This document shows, one piece after another, positions 16,226-23,522 of a stretch of 34,578 nucleotides of DNA. The translations under genes were made by a program, and so were the position numbers. The notes under the pieces are model-generated. The model saw only the letters and a program-made list of their open reading frames with translations, searched no databases and was not told where the DNA came from. The first letter of the stretch is position 1; every line of letters starts with the position of its first letter. The DNA lies in the NCBI GenBank assembly GCA_012735535.1, contig JAAYHC010000042.1:1-34578 (forward strand), read 5' to 3'. This stretch comes from Bacillota bacterium. Lineage in GTDB: Bacteria > Bacillota > UBA5301.

Positions 16226-17647
16226 TTATGAAACATAACGCGGCAGGACAAGGCGAAAAGTACTGCCCTGGTTAACCTGGCTCTCAACGCCAATGCTGCC
16301 CTGATGCGCCTCAACAATTTCTTTAACCAGAGCCAGACCGATCCCGCTTCCCCCGGTACTGCGCGCCCGCGAAGGATCTGCCCGGTAGAAACGATCAAAA
16401 ATATACGGCAAATCAGCCTCGGGAATGCCCTGCCCGGTGTCGGAAACAGTGATGATCAGCTCACTACTTGTAGCCTGGATATCCACTTTGACCGTGCCGC
16501 CGGCTTCGGTGTACTTCAGCGCATTGCTCACCAGGTTGGTTACGGCGCGTAGCAGGAGTTTCCGATCTCCAAAAACCCAGCCGCTCGTGGCCCCGGTGAC
16601 GCTCAATGCGACTCCTTTCTCGGTAAACATGGGAGTCATCCTGGCCAAGAGATTCTTTGTCTCCGCCGCTAGGTCAACGGCAGCGGGCTGGAGCACCGGT
16701 TGCTCACTATCAACCACGGTCAGCATCTGTAAATCGGAAATCAGCTCCGACAACCGGTCGATCTCCTCCGCCAACTCGGTAAAACGCTCGGGGGTAGGCT
16801 CTAATACGCCGTCTTGCAAAGCTTCGATATAGCTTTTCAGCGTAGTCACCGGGGTCCGTAGTTCATGAGCCACATCGGCAGTGAACTTCTTGCGCAATCG
16901 CGCTGCCTGATCGAGGCGCTCGGCCATCGCATTGATGCTGGCAGCCAAGGTAGCCAGCTCATCCGCCCCTTTGACCCGAGCGCGAGCTGATAAGTTTCCG
17001 CTTTTGAGCCTTTCGGCAACTCGCGTCAGTTCGGTAATCGGCTGGGAGATCCGGCGGGCAAAAGCCAAGCTAAGCACCAGTGCCAACATTCCCGCGACCA
17101 GTGATGAATAGAGCACCGCTTCCCGCATGGTCTCGCGATATTCGAGGTCTTCTTGGCGCCACCGGCCAAGTGCTCCGAGTACGGCTATCTCCGCGGTGCC
17201 GACCTGCCGCCCCTCTACGATCAGGGGATAAGTAAAGAGATTGCCCTCGGCAACATATTCGGCGAACGAACGATTCCACGTTTGGCGCATCATCCCCCGT
17301 CCCATCATGCCGCGGCGCAGCATCCACGTATGCATCCGGCCGGTAGTAGTATCCAGCACTACCTGGTTATTAAGGTTCTTGACCCGAACAACCACATTGG
17401 CCAGCGGAGCCACCGTATCAAAATGTTCGGCAACCACCGGCCAACTATTATAAGTTGCATATAATTCCTGAATTATTGCGACGATCCTCAGGTTTTGCTG
17501 CTCAATCGTTTGATCGAGATAAGAAGCAAAGCGTTGGTTGAGAAGAGTATTAATCCGGACAGCGAAGAGTCCGGAAGTCAAGAGCGCGGTCCCCAAGACG
17601 ACCAACAATACTTTTACCCGTAAACTGATCCGGTATCGGTTAAACAT
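16226..17647 (-). CDS. membrane sensor histidine kinase (HAMP-HisKA-HATPase)
   Basis: A 473-aa kinase. TM1 is at ~11-32, an extracytoplasmic loop at ~33-177, TM2 at ~178-196, HAMP at ~197-250, HisKA with phospho-acceptor His261 (VAHELRTPVTTLKSY), and an HATPase domain with N, G1 (VSDTGQGIPEAD), F and G2 (GGSGIGLALVKEIV) boxes. The loop has six methionines between 105 and 120 (MHTWML, GMMGRGMM), a pattern seen in Cu(I)/Ag(I)-binding proteins; the ligand here is unknown. The ATG at 17647 overlaps the response-regulator stop by eight bases, so translation is probably coupled. An upstream in-frame start at 17680 would lie deeper in that gene. The two genes form a cognate pair. Confidence 0.93.
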   Translation of the reverse strand: MFNRYRISLRVKVLLVVLGTALLTSGLFAVRINTLLNQRFASYLDQTIEQQNLRIVAIIQELYATYNSWPVVAEHFDTVAPLANVVVRVKNLNNQVVLDTTTGRMHTWMLRRGMMGRGMMRQTWNRSFAEYVAEGNLFTYPLIVEGRQVGTAEIAVLGALGRWRQEDLEYRETMREAVLYSSLVAGMLALVLSLAFARRISQPITELTRVAERLKSGNLSARARVKGADELATLAASINAMAERLDQAARLRKKFTADVAHELRTPVTTLKSYIEALQDGVLEPTPERFTELAEEIDRLSELISDLQMLTVVDSEQPVLQPAAVDLAAETKNLLARMTPMFTEKGVALSVTGATSGWVFGDRKLLLRAVTNLVSNALKYTEAGGTVKVDIQATSSELIITVSDTGQGIPEADLPYIFDRFYRADPSRARSTGGSGIGLALVKEIVEAHQGSIGVESQVNQGSTFRLVLPRYVS

Positions 17648-18338
17648 CCGGTTCAACCCCAAATTTATACCCAACCCCATATACGGTCAGGATATACTGA
17701 GGATTCTGACTGTCGGTTTCGATCTTTTTGCGGAGGTTCTTAATATGCACATCAATGGTCCGGTCATAACCTCCATAATCGAAACCTTGTAAACGTTCGG
17801 TCAACAGCGAGCGGGTAAAGACCTGGCCAGGGGATTGAGCAAGTAAAGTCAGCAGTTTAAACTCTGTCGGCGTCAAACTTACGGGCTGATCAGCCTTGAA
17901 CACTTCATACCCGTTGAGGTCGATAACCAAGTCCGACCGGTTGAATCGCAAAATCGCATCAGAACATCCAAGCCGGGCCGTTCTGCGCAGCACCGCTTTG
18001 ACCCTCGCCACCAACTCCCGGGGGCTAAACGGCTTGCAAACATAATCATCTGCCCCCAGTTCCAACCCGGCAATCCGGTCGCCTTCCGCAGACTTGGCCG
18101 TCAGCATGATCACCGGGACCTGACTAAACTCCCTAATTTGTCGGCATACTTCTTCGCCGGAAAGTCCTGGGAGCATAAGATCCAGGATAATCAGATCCGG
18201 TTCTTCGGTAATGGTCAAGCGAATGGCTTCCAGTCCGTTATCCGTGGTGAGCACCTTGAAACCGGCCTTGACCAAATAGGCCTTGACAACTTCCCTGATT
18301 TTCGGTTCATCATCAATGACCAGTATCTTACAGCCCAT
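17640..18338 (-). CDS. OmpR/PhoB family response regulator
   Basis: A 232-aa transcription factor. The receiver domain (~1-118) has the acidic pair in VIDDEPK, the phospho-acceptor Asp in LIILDLMLPGLSGEE and Lys in VCKPFSPRE. The winged-helix DNA-binding domain (~130-230) has the usual TPTEFKLLTLLAQSPGQVFTR and YDRTIDVHIKNLRKKI. The ATG at 18338 is 6 nt from GGGAGG and starts MGCKILVIDDE. A longer frame to 18419 would run into nth and adds no domain. Tandem boxes upstream (18368-18389) match those at the DUF2680-like gene, indicating autoregulation. Regulators of this family usually bind such direct repeats as head-to-tail dimers. Confidence 0.95.
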   Translation of the reverse strand: MGCKILVIDDEPKIREVVKAYLVKAGFKVLTTDNGLEAIRLTITEEPDLIILDLMLPGLSGEEVCRQIREFSQVPVIMLTAKSAEGDRIAGLELGADDYVCKPFSPRELVARVKAVLRRTARLGCSDAILRFNRSDLVIDLNGYEVFKADQPVSLTPTEFKLLTLLAQSPGQVFTRSLLTERLQGFDYGGYDRTIDVHIKNLRKKIETDSQNPQYILTVYGVGYKFGVEPDV

Positions 18339-18356
18339 CGTTTCCTCCCTCTCACA

Positions 18357-18389
18357 AGAATAGGATACAATTATGAAGATTTCGCGAAG
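18357..18389 (-). promoter_or_regulatory. autoregulatory promoter of the two-component operon
   Basis: On the minus strand, CTTCGCGAAAT (18379-18389) and CTTCATAATTG (18368-18378) lie in tandem with an 11-bp period. A 5-nt spacer and a -10 box TATTCT (18357-18362) follow. The spacing from the second box to the -10 is identical to that at 16179-16211. The boxes overlap the last codons of nth. The first box is the less conserved copy. Confidence 0.6.
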
Positions 18390-19066
18390 AAAAATGGGCA
18401 CTCTCCACTCAACGGACACTTCTCACATAGTGGGTTCCGCGGTCGGCAGACCGTACGACCGAAATGAATCAGCAACACATGCAGATCACGTTGGATCGCC
18501 GGCGGAGTATGGGTTTCCAGTTCAACTTGGAGTTTTTCCGGTTGTGATTGATTAACGATCTTTAATCGGTTCAGGACGCGGAAAACATGGGTATCAACGG
18601 GTAAAGCAGGCTTGTTAAACCCGAAGGCCCAAACACAAGCCGCCGTTTTCAGTCCCACCCCCGGCAGGGTGGTCAGCCACGCATAGGCCTCCGCCCGCTC
18701 CAGCTCACCCAGCCAATCCAGGGCGTATTCTCCCCTTTCGGCTTTGAGCGCGGCCAGTACTTGCTTAATGCGCGCGGCCTTACTATTGGCCAAGCCGCCG
18801 GCCCGAATCGTCGCCGCTAACTGTGCTTCATCGGCCAGAGCCAACGCTTCCCAACTCGGGTAAGTTTGTCGTAAAGAATTGTAGGCAAGTAGGCAGTTGT
18901 GATCCGAAGTCGCCTGGGAGAGGATCGCAATGATCAGAACTTTTACCGGGTCGCCTGCACCGAGGTGGAGCGGGCTCTGCTGATGTAACAGCGCAGCCGC
19001 AGGCAGCGACGCCGCCAGTATGTCGTGTAGATGCTGAAGTCTCTGCCGAAGTGCACCGATAATCAC
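18371..19066 (-). CDS. nth: endonuclease III family DNA glycosylase/AP lyase
   Basis: A 231-aa base-excision-repair enzyme of the HhH-GPD superfamily. The helix-hairpin-helix LPGVGLKTAACV carries catalytic Lys140, and Asp158 lies in LPVDTHVFRVL. The C-terminal [4Fe-4S] loop is complete (Cys207-x6-Cys214-x2-Cys217-x5-Cys223). It therefore looks like an active bifunctional glycosylase acting on oxidised pyrimidines. The region before the HhH (LIIAILSQATSDHN) varies from the usual LSAQATD, so it may be a divergent paralogue with altered substrate range. The start is GTG at 19066 with a weak AAGG site. It is followed by the two-component operon, whose promoter lies in its 3' end. Confidence 0.88.
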   Translation of the reverse strand: MIIGALRQRLQHLHDILAASLPAAALLHQQSPLHLGAGDPVKVLIIAILSQATSDHNCLLAYNSLRQTYPSWEALALADEAQLAATIRAGGLANSKAARIKQVLAALKAERGEYALDWLGELERAEAYAWLTTLPGVGLKTAACVWAFGFNKPALPVDTHVFRVLNRLKIVNQSQPEKLQVELETHTPPAIQRDLHVLLIHFGRTVCRPRNPLCEKCPLSGECPFFFAKSS

Positions 19067-19127
19067 TCAACTACCTTTATGGTCGGATGAGTTTGCATTC
19101 GGCCTTAGTTACGATAAATCCTGCTTC

Positions 19128-19436
19128 TCAAGGTACTCTGCAGAGCAGCACGCGGTTTAGCCAGAAAAAATGCAGGCCAAATGCCCACAAGTAGATGAGC
19201 AGGCAGATAATCAAGCCAACCATAGCCCAGCGTTTGCCCGCCCCTTTGCGCAGAACAAAAATAACACCCAGCGGAATTAATACTATTTTAGCGATGAATG
19301 TGCCTAGCGGACTAACCGAGTGCAATGCCCTGATCAGCGGATTTAACTCGACGACTACCCCTTGAGAAAGCCCCGCAGTCGTAAAGACAGTATCAAAAAA
19401 GTTGAGAATAATCACGCAAATCCCAACGGCTGTCAC
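19128..19436 (-). CDS. DUF5658 family small membrane protein
   Basis: A 102-aa protein with three hydrophobic helices. The pattern LNFFDTVFTTAGLSQGVVVELNPLIR matches the DUF5658 signature (N-x2-D-x3-T, then E-x-NP). Function is unknown. The start is GTG at 19436 with a GGGGGTAG site. A candidate promoter lies upstream at 19465-19494. It sits alone on the minus strand, divergent from the amino acid transporter operon and 61 nt before nth. Confidence 0.75.
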   Translation of the reverse strand: MTAVGICVIILNFFDTVFTTAGLSQGVVVELNPLIRALHSVSPLGTFIAKIVLIPLGVIFVLRKGAGKRWAMVGLIICLLIYLWAFGLHFFWLNRVLLCRVP

Positions 19437-19464
19437 CGATACTACCCCCGAGTAAAGCGCGTTA

Positions 19465-19494
19465 ATTTTAATATGTGTAAAAATGTATACACAA
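19465..19494 (-). promoter_or_regulatory. candidate promoter for the DUF5658 gene with overlapping inverted repeat
   Basis: On the minus strand TTGTGT (19489-19494) and TAAAAT (19465-19470) are separated by 18 nt. An inverted repeat TGTGTA...TACACA (19474-19493) covers the -35 and spacer and could be an operator. Support is motif resemblance only. Confidence 0.35.
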
Positions 19495-19561
19495 TACTCC
19501 TGGAATTTAGGAAGGAATTTGCCCGTACTTCCAGAAAATAAATAAAACCATAACGTAATTA

Positions 19562-19580
19562 TGAATATTGGGATTATTCA
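19562..19580. repeat. TGAATA-N7-TATTCA inverted repeat upstream of the amino acid ABC operon
   Basis: A perfect 6-bp dyad with a 7-bp spacer, centred about 58 nt before the ATPase start. It has the half-sites but not the spacing of an arginine-repressor box. It could be an operator for the transporter operon; no clear promoter was found beside it. Confidence 0.45.
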
Positions 19581-19628
19581 GCCAATAAAGCCCTCGGTTG
19601 GTGTTTAGAGAAAGGAGTAATCTTATCA

Positions 19629-20489
19629 ATGACCAGCCACCAACAAAGCTATATTTCTGTTTGCCCTCACTGTCGCCAGCCCATCACCCCGAGCGATGAG
19701 AGACCGTCCCTCGAAGTTGTTCAGGCTGATTCGGCACCTGCCAAACCACAGCGCAATGGCGAACCAATTATTAGTTTTCGCCAAGTCAACAAATGGTTTG
19801 GCAAGCTTCATGTGTTGAAAGATATCAACGAAGATATCTATCCCGGCGAAGTGGTTGTGATCATCGGCCCGAGCGGTTCCGGCAAGAGCACCATGCTTCG
19901 CTGTATCAATCGCCTGGAGACCATCCAAAGCGGGCGTCTGGTCGTCGATGGCTATGAAATCTCCAATCCGAAGGTCAACATCACCCCAGTGCGGGCGGAG
20001 ATCGGTATGGTTTTTCAACACTTCCATCTATACCCGCACAAGACCGTGCTCGAAAACATTATGCTGGCTCCGATGAAAGTTCGTAAAATCCCACAAACGG
20101 AGGCCAAATCGATCGCCTTGGAGTTGCTAAAGAAGGTTGGTATCCCAGAAAAAGCCGAGGCCTATCCGGCCCAACTCTCGGGCGGACAACAGCAGCGGGT
20201 AGCCATCGCCCGCGGTTTGGCCATGCGCCCGAAAATTATGCTTTTTGACGAGCCGACCTCAGCGTTGGATCCCGAAATGATCAAAGAGGTTCTCGATGTC
20301 ATGAAGGCTTTGGCCCGCGAAGGCATGACGATGGTTGTGGTTACCCACGAGATGGGCTTTGCTCGGGAAGTCGCCGATCGCGTGCTGTTCATGGATGGCG
20401 GTTCAATCATCGAGCGCGGTACTCCGGAGCATTTCTTTGTCAATCCGGTTGAGGAAAGAACCAAGGCCTTCCTCAGACAAATTCTATAG
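19629..20489 (+). CDS. glnQ: polar amino acid ABC transporter ATP-binding protein (GlnQ type) with N-terminal extension
   Basis: A 286-aa ATPase that energises import of a polar amino acid. Walker A is GPSGSGKST, the signature is LSGGQQQR, Walker B is [12 protein letters not shown] and the switch His is in VVTHEM; all are intact. The first 46 residues precede the normal GlnQ start ([11 protein letters not shown]) and contain VCPHCRQPI, half of a zinc-ribbon-like knuckle (Cys12, Cys15). No alternative start exists at the usual position. An AAAGGAG site precedes the ATG by 11 nt, so the extension seems to be translated. First gene of a four-gene operon. The exact amino acid cannot be told from sequence. 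Confidence 0.92.
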   Translation: MTSHQQSYISVCPHCRQPITPSDERPSLEVVQADSAPAKPQRNGEPIISFRQVNKWFGKLHVLKDINEDIYPGEVVVIIGPSGSGKSTMLRCINRLETIQSGRLVVDGYEISNPKVNITPVRAEIGMVFQHFHLYPHKTVLENIMLAPMKVRKIPQTEAKSIALELLKKVGIPEKAEAYPAQLSGGQQQRVAIARGLAMRPKIMLFDEPTSALDPEMIKEVLDVMKALAREGMTMVVVTHEMGFAREVADRVLFMDGGSIIERGTPEHFFVNPVEERTKAFLRQIL

Positions 20490-20548
20490 CTTTGTGGATG
20501 GCCAAAACATAAAGGTTCTGCAGAGAGGAAAACAGGAGGGAAAAGTAG

Positions 20549-21364
20549 ATGAAGTTCAAGCAGAAAGTAGTTCTTTTCACCTTGGCGCTCGTCTTGGCAT
20601 TGAGCCTCGGCGTTTCCGCCTCAGCCCAATCCACTTTGGATGTCGTTAAGGCCCGTGGCGTGCTCGTGGCCGGAGTCAAGTTCGATGCCCCACCATTTGG
20701 TTTTATTAACGAAAAAGGCGAACCGGTTGGGTTTGACATCGACGTAGCCCGTTACATCGCCGACAAACTCGGAGTCAAACTCCAGCTGAAGCAGGTTACC
20801 TCGCAAACCCGCATCCCCATGCTCCTAGAAGGTCAAGTTGACATGCTGGTCGCGACGATGACTCACCAGAGAGCTCGGGACGAAGCCATCGACTTCAGCA
20901 TCACCTATTTCTTCGCCGACCAGAGGCTGCTCGTGAAAAAAGGCAGCGGCATCAAGAGCGTTGACGACCTTGTCGGCAAGACCGTCGCTACCGTGCAAGG
21001 GTCAACTAGTGAAATCAATATCCGCAAAGCTCAGCCCAAAGCAAATGTGTTAACCTTCCAAGAGTATCCTCAGGCCTTCTTGGCGGTGCAGCAGGGACGC
21101 GCCCATGCGATGACCACTGACGCGAGCATTCTTGTCGGCTTTGCCGGACCGAACCCGGATTATGAGATCGTCGGCCCATCAATCGCCCCCGAACCGTACG
21201 GCATTGGTGTGCGGGAGAATGATTCCAAGTTCCGTGATGCGATCAACTTCGCCATCATGGATATGTGGATCAGCGGCGACTACCATAAGGTCTATGATAA
21301 ATGGTTTGGACCTAACAGTGGATACTATCTCCCGATGACCGGCGCGATCGAAGTCTGGCCGTAA
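20549..21364 (+). CDS. amino acid ABC transporter substrate-binding protein (SBP_bac_3)
   Basis: A 271-aa periplasmic-type binding protein of the family 3 (GlnH/PEB1/FliY) fold. The signal peptide (1-27) ends SASA-QS and has no lipobox Cys. The mature part begins LDVVKARGVLVAGVKFDAPPFGF and includes GFDIDVARYIADKLG and the ligand-arginine region in LVATMTHQRARDEAIDFS, typical of the family. AGGAGG is 9 nt from the ATG. It should bind a glutamine-, glutamate- or aspartate-like ligand; the exact one is uncertain. A terminator hairpin follows, before the permease genes. Confidence 0.92.
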   Translation: MKFKQKVVLFTLALVLALSLGVSASAQSTLDVVKARGVLVAGVKFDAPPFGFINEKGEPVGFDIDVARYIADKLGVKLQLKQVTSQTRIPMLLEGQVDMLVATMTHQRARDEAIDFSITYFFADQRLLVKKGSGIKSVDDLVGKTVATVQGSTSEINIRKAQPKANVLTFQEYPQAFLAVQQGRAHAMTTDASILVGFAGPNPDYEIVGPSIAPEPYGIGVRENDSKFRDAINFAIMDMWISGDYHKVYDKWFGPNSGYYLPMTGAIEVWP

Positions 21365-21389
21365 ACGATTGGCTTTCCGAAATTAGATA

Positions 21390-21420
21390 GGGGCAGCGGA
21401 GCTTTCCCTGCCCCTTCTTG
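21390..21420 (+). terminator. intra-operon attenuator hairpin after the binding-protein gene
   Basis: GGGGCAG (21390-21396) pairs with CTGCCCC (21408-21414) and is followed by TTCTTG. It lies between the binding protein and the first permease on the same strand. Partial termination, or 3'-end stabilisation, would give more binding protein than permease. Confidence 0.6.
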
Positions 21421-21455
21421 CAGCAGACGCAGTATTATTAAGGCAGGTTGAGTCA

Positions 21456-22160
21456 ATGAATCATCAGTTTAATTGGGCAGTACTCTGGGAATATCGCGAA
21501 CTGCTCCTCGCAGGATTAAAGATCACCATCCAACTATCGAGCATCTCAATAGTCATCTGCACGGTCCTGGGCATTATCTTAGGCATCATGCGGCTGGCTA
21601 AAAACGCCTTAGTTCGTTTGTTTGCTTCAGCCTATGTTGAGTTTTTTGTAAATACGCCGCTGATTATCCAAATGTTCTTTTGGTATTTTGCCTTACCAAT
21701 GATGTTGCCGGAGACCCTCCGGTTCTGGTTATGGAGCCACAATTACGAATTTATTGCGAGTGTAATCGGACTTTCCATTTATACCAGCTCATTCATCGCC
21801 GAGGCTGTACGCGCGGGTATCCAAGCCATCGACAAAGGCCAACGGGAAGCAGCCCTCTCCACCGGTTTAAGCGGATTTCAAACCATGTGGTATATCATTT
21901 TGCCGCAGGCGGTGCGGATCGTCATTCCGCCGATTTGCAACCAGTACTTGAATTTGATCAAGAACTCATCCCTAGCCATGACGATCGCCGTTCCCGAAAT
22001 TACCTTCCAAGCGCAGGCTATTGAGTCCTATACCTTCAGAGGTTTTGAAGCATTTACCGCGGCAACTCTGATCTACATTTCGCTGACCTTAACCGTTTCA
22101 TTCTTGATGAGCCGTGTGGAACGCTGGGCCTCCAAGGGACAGCGCGCAGTGGTAGCTTAA
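21456..22160 (+). CDS. amino acid ABC transporter permease
   Basis: A 234-aa HisM/GlnP-type permease with about five transmembrane helices. The cytoplasmic coupling (EAA) loop is visible as EAVRAGIQAIDKGQREAALSTGLSGFQTM followed by ILPQAVRIVIPP. It pairs with the next permease and the GlnQ-type ATPase. The ATG at 21456 has a GGCAGGTTGA site. The stop is 15 nt before the next gene. Confidence 0.93.
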   Translation: MNHQFNWAVLWEYRELLLAGLKITIQLSSISIVICTVLGIILGIMRLAKNALVRLFASAYVEFFVNTPLIIQMFFWYFALPMMLPETLRFWLWSHNYEFIASVIGLSIYTSSFIAEAVRAGIQAIDKGQREAALSTGLSGFQTMWYIILPQAVRIVIPPICNQYLNLIKNSSLAMTIAVPEITFQAQAIESYTFRGFEAFTAATLIYISLTLTVSFLMSRVERWASKGQRAVVA

Positions 22161-22175
22161 GGAGGACGAAATACA

Positions 22176-22868
22176 GTGTCAATCGATGTTATTACCAGAA
22201 ACATTCCTTACCTCTATGAAGGTTTTAAAGTCACGTTGCAGCTCGCCGCAATCTCAATCACGCTGAGCTTCGTCTTCGGTACTATTTTTGGTATGGCCCG
22301 GCTGTCAAAATACCGGATAATCAGCATCCCGGCGACCATATACATTGAAATCGTGCGCGGGACCCCGTTGATTATGGTTATTTTCTGGATCTTCTTCTTA
22401 ATCCCGGTGCTGATTGGTCATCCGATTCAACCTTTCCCAAGCGCGGTAGCTGCGTTCACCGTTTTCACCAGTGCCTACATTGCGGAAATTGTTCGCTCAG
22501 GTATCAAGTCCATACCCGTCGGCCAAGTGGAAGCAGCCCTCTCTTCCGGCTTGACCTATTGGCAGACCATGCGTTATATCGTCCTCCCGCAGGCATTAAC
22601 CAAAATGATTCCGCCGCTGGTAGGCCAGTTTATCTCCTTATTCAAAGATACTTCCTTAGCTTATATCATCGGGGTTATGGAGTTAACCAGGCGGGCAACT
22701 ATTGTAAACAATCGGGAGTATAAATCATTCGAAATCTTCACCTTTGTCGCCCTGGTCTATTTCGTAGTCTGTTTCACCATGTCCAAGTATGCGCGGTATC
22801 TCGAAAAGAAACGCCGGGTCGGCGAAGATCACCGAACCGAAGAAAAGTACACTCCGGCCAACGCGTAA
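22176..22868 (+). CDS. amino acid ABC transporter permease, second subunit
   Basis: A 230-aa permease of the same family as the preceding gene, with the EAA loop IVRSGIKSIPVGQVEAALSSG and VLPQALTKMIPP. Two different permeases next to one ATPase suggests a heterodimeric channel, as in the Glt/Gln/His systems. The start is GTG at 22176 with GGAGG at 10 nt. The last 20 residues are charged. The stop is 24 nt from the convergent ferredoxin gene, with no clear terminator between them. Confidence 0.92.
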   Translation: MSIDVITRNIPYLYEGFKVTLQLAAISITLSFVFGTIFGMARLSKYRIISIPATIYIEIVRGTPLIMVIFWIFFLIPVLIGHPIQPFPSAVAAFTVFTSAYIAEIVRSGIKSIPVGQVEAALSSGLTYWQTMRYIVLPQALTKMIPPLVGQFISLFKDTSLAYIIGVMELTRRATIVNNREYKSFEIFTFVALVYFVVCFTMSKYARYLEKKRRVGEDHRTEEKYTPANA

Positions 22869-22892
22869 TCCGTTTCAGCTGCGTAACCGAAC

Positions 22893-23081
22893 CTATTCTG
22901 CTCTGATTGCTTCCGTAGGACAACTCTCTACGGCCTCGTGGGCGCATTCCTGCTGATCAGCCGGAACCGCGTCCACAATTGCATAGGCCTTGTCATCGTC
23001 ATTCCAGTCAAAAACGTCCGGGCAAAGCGAAATACACAAGCCGCAACTGATGCAGCGCTCGGGGTCTACCGAGACCTTCAT
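22893..23081 (-). CDS. monocluster [4Fe-4S] ferredoxin
   Basis: A 62-aa electron carrier. Cys10, Cys13, Cys16 (CISCGLC) and Cys54 (ESCPTEAI) are the expected ligands of one [4Fe-4S] cluster. Cys20 and Cys46 occupy the positions that form a disulphide in related ferredoxins. The second cluster motif is lost. It could serve the 2-oxoacid oxidoreductase or other anaerobic redox steps. The ATG at 23081 is 6 nt from GGAGG, better than the upstream start at 23096. It is transcribed alone, divergent from the T-box operon. Confidence 0.94.
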   Translation of the reverse strand: MKVSVDPERCISCGLCISLCPDVFDWNDDDKAYAIVDAVPADQQECAHEAVESCPTEAIRAE

Positions 23082-23197
23082 CAAATCCCTCCTCACCTGT
23101 GGTCGAAAAACAGAAATAGTATTCCACTACCGACCAGACCTATTCATATTTTTATAACTGTCGCTTGACTCAAAAGAAATATTCGTAAACAATTTGC

Positions 23198-23226
23198 TTG
23201 ACTTGTGATGAATTCGGTATTAAAAT
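23198..23226 (+). promoter_or_regulatory. sigma-A type promoter of the T-box operon
   Basis: TTGACT (23198-23203), a 17-nt spacer and TAAAAT (23221-23226) make a near-consensus vegetative promoter immediately before the T-box leader. Transcription should begin near 23233. Confidence 0.8.
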
Positions 23227-23232
23227 AGGAAA

Positions 23233-23505
23233 AAATCTTGTTTTACGAAAGCAATGACCGGGATAAGTAACTATTATCGGATGGACCAGAGAGACGACGG
23301 TCGGTGCGAGTCGTACCGGAGGTAGTAGTGAAATACCCCCGCGAGTGCAGCCCGAAAGGTTACCGAGTAGGCGCTGACGGTCCTCCCCCGTTACCGGGAG
23401 ACGGGTATGAACACGTACTCGGCATGAGGTGGGCTGCTTAAAGCCAACAAGGGTGGTACCGCGAAGGACCGGCTTCGTCCCTTACAATGAAGCCGGTCTT
23501 TTAAT
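23233..23505 (+). promoter_or_regulatory. T-box leader, tyrosine-specific (UAC specifier)
   Basis: A tRNA-sensing riboswitch filling the 23082-23522 gap between genes. The invariant T-box AAGGGTGGTACCGCG is at 23449-23463. In stem I, AGAGA (23289-23293) and GGTCGGTGCGA precede the specifier region GAA-A-TAC, with TAC at 23334-23336 reading tyrosine. The UGGU of the T-box bulge would pair with an ACCA acceptor end, as in tRNA-Tyr. GACCGGCTTC (23467-23476) and GAAGCCGGTC (23489-23498), followed by TTTTAATTT, form the terminator. The alternative antiterminator pairs AAGGG (23449-23453) with CCCTT (23479-23483). Uncharged tRNA-Tyr should permit read-through into aroF-tyrA. The T-box identity is certain; the specifier call rests on alignment by eye and on the downstream pathway. 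Confidence 0.93.
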
Positions 23506-23522
23506 TTAAGGAGGGGATGACT

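Noticed and set aside
18339-18419. Longer response-regulator start
   Set aside because: It would overlap nth, lacks a ribosome site and adds residues before the conserved VIDDE receiver start.
19562-19580. Arginine-repressor box
   Set aside because: The half-sites resemble it, but the 7-bp spacer between hexamers does not fit the known box spacing.
23334-23352. Other T-box specifier codons (for example in GAGTGCAGCCC just downstream)
   Set aside because: The codon after GAA-A in the specifier region is TAC and matches the tyrosine genes; the alternatives match neither the position nor the pathway.
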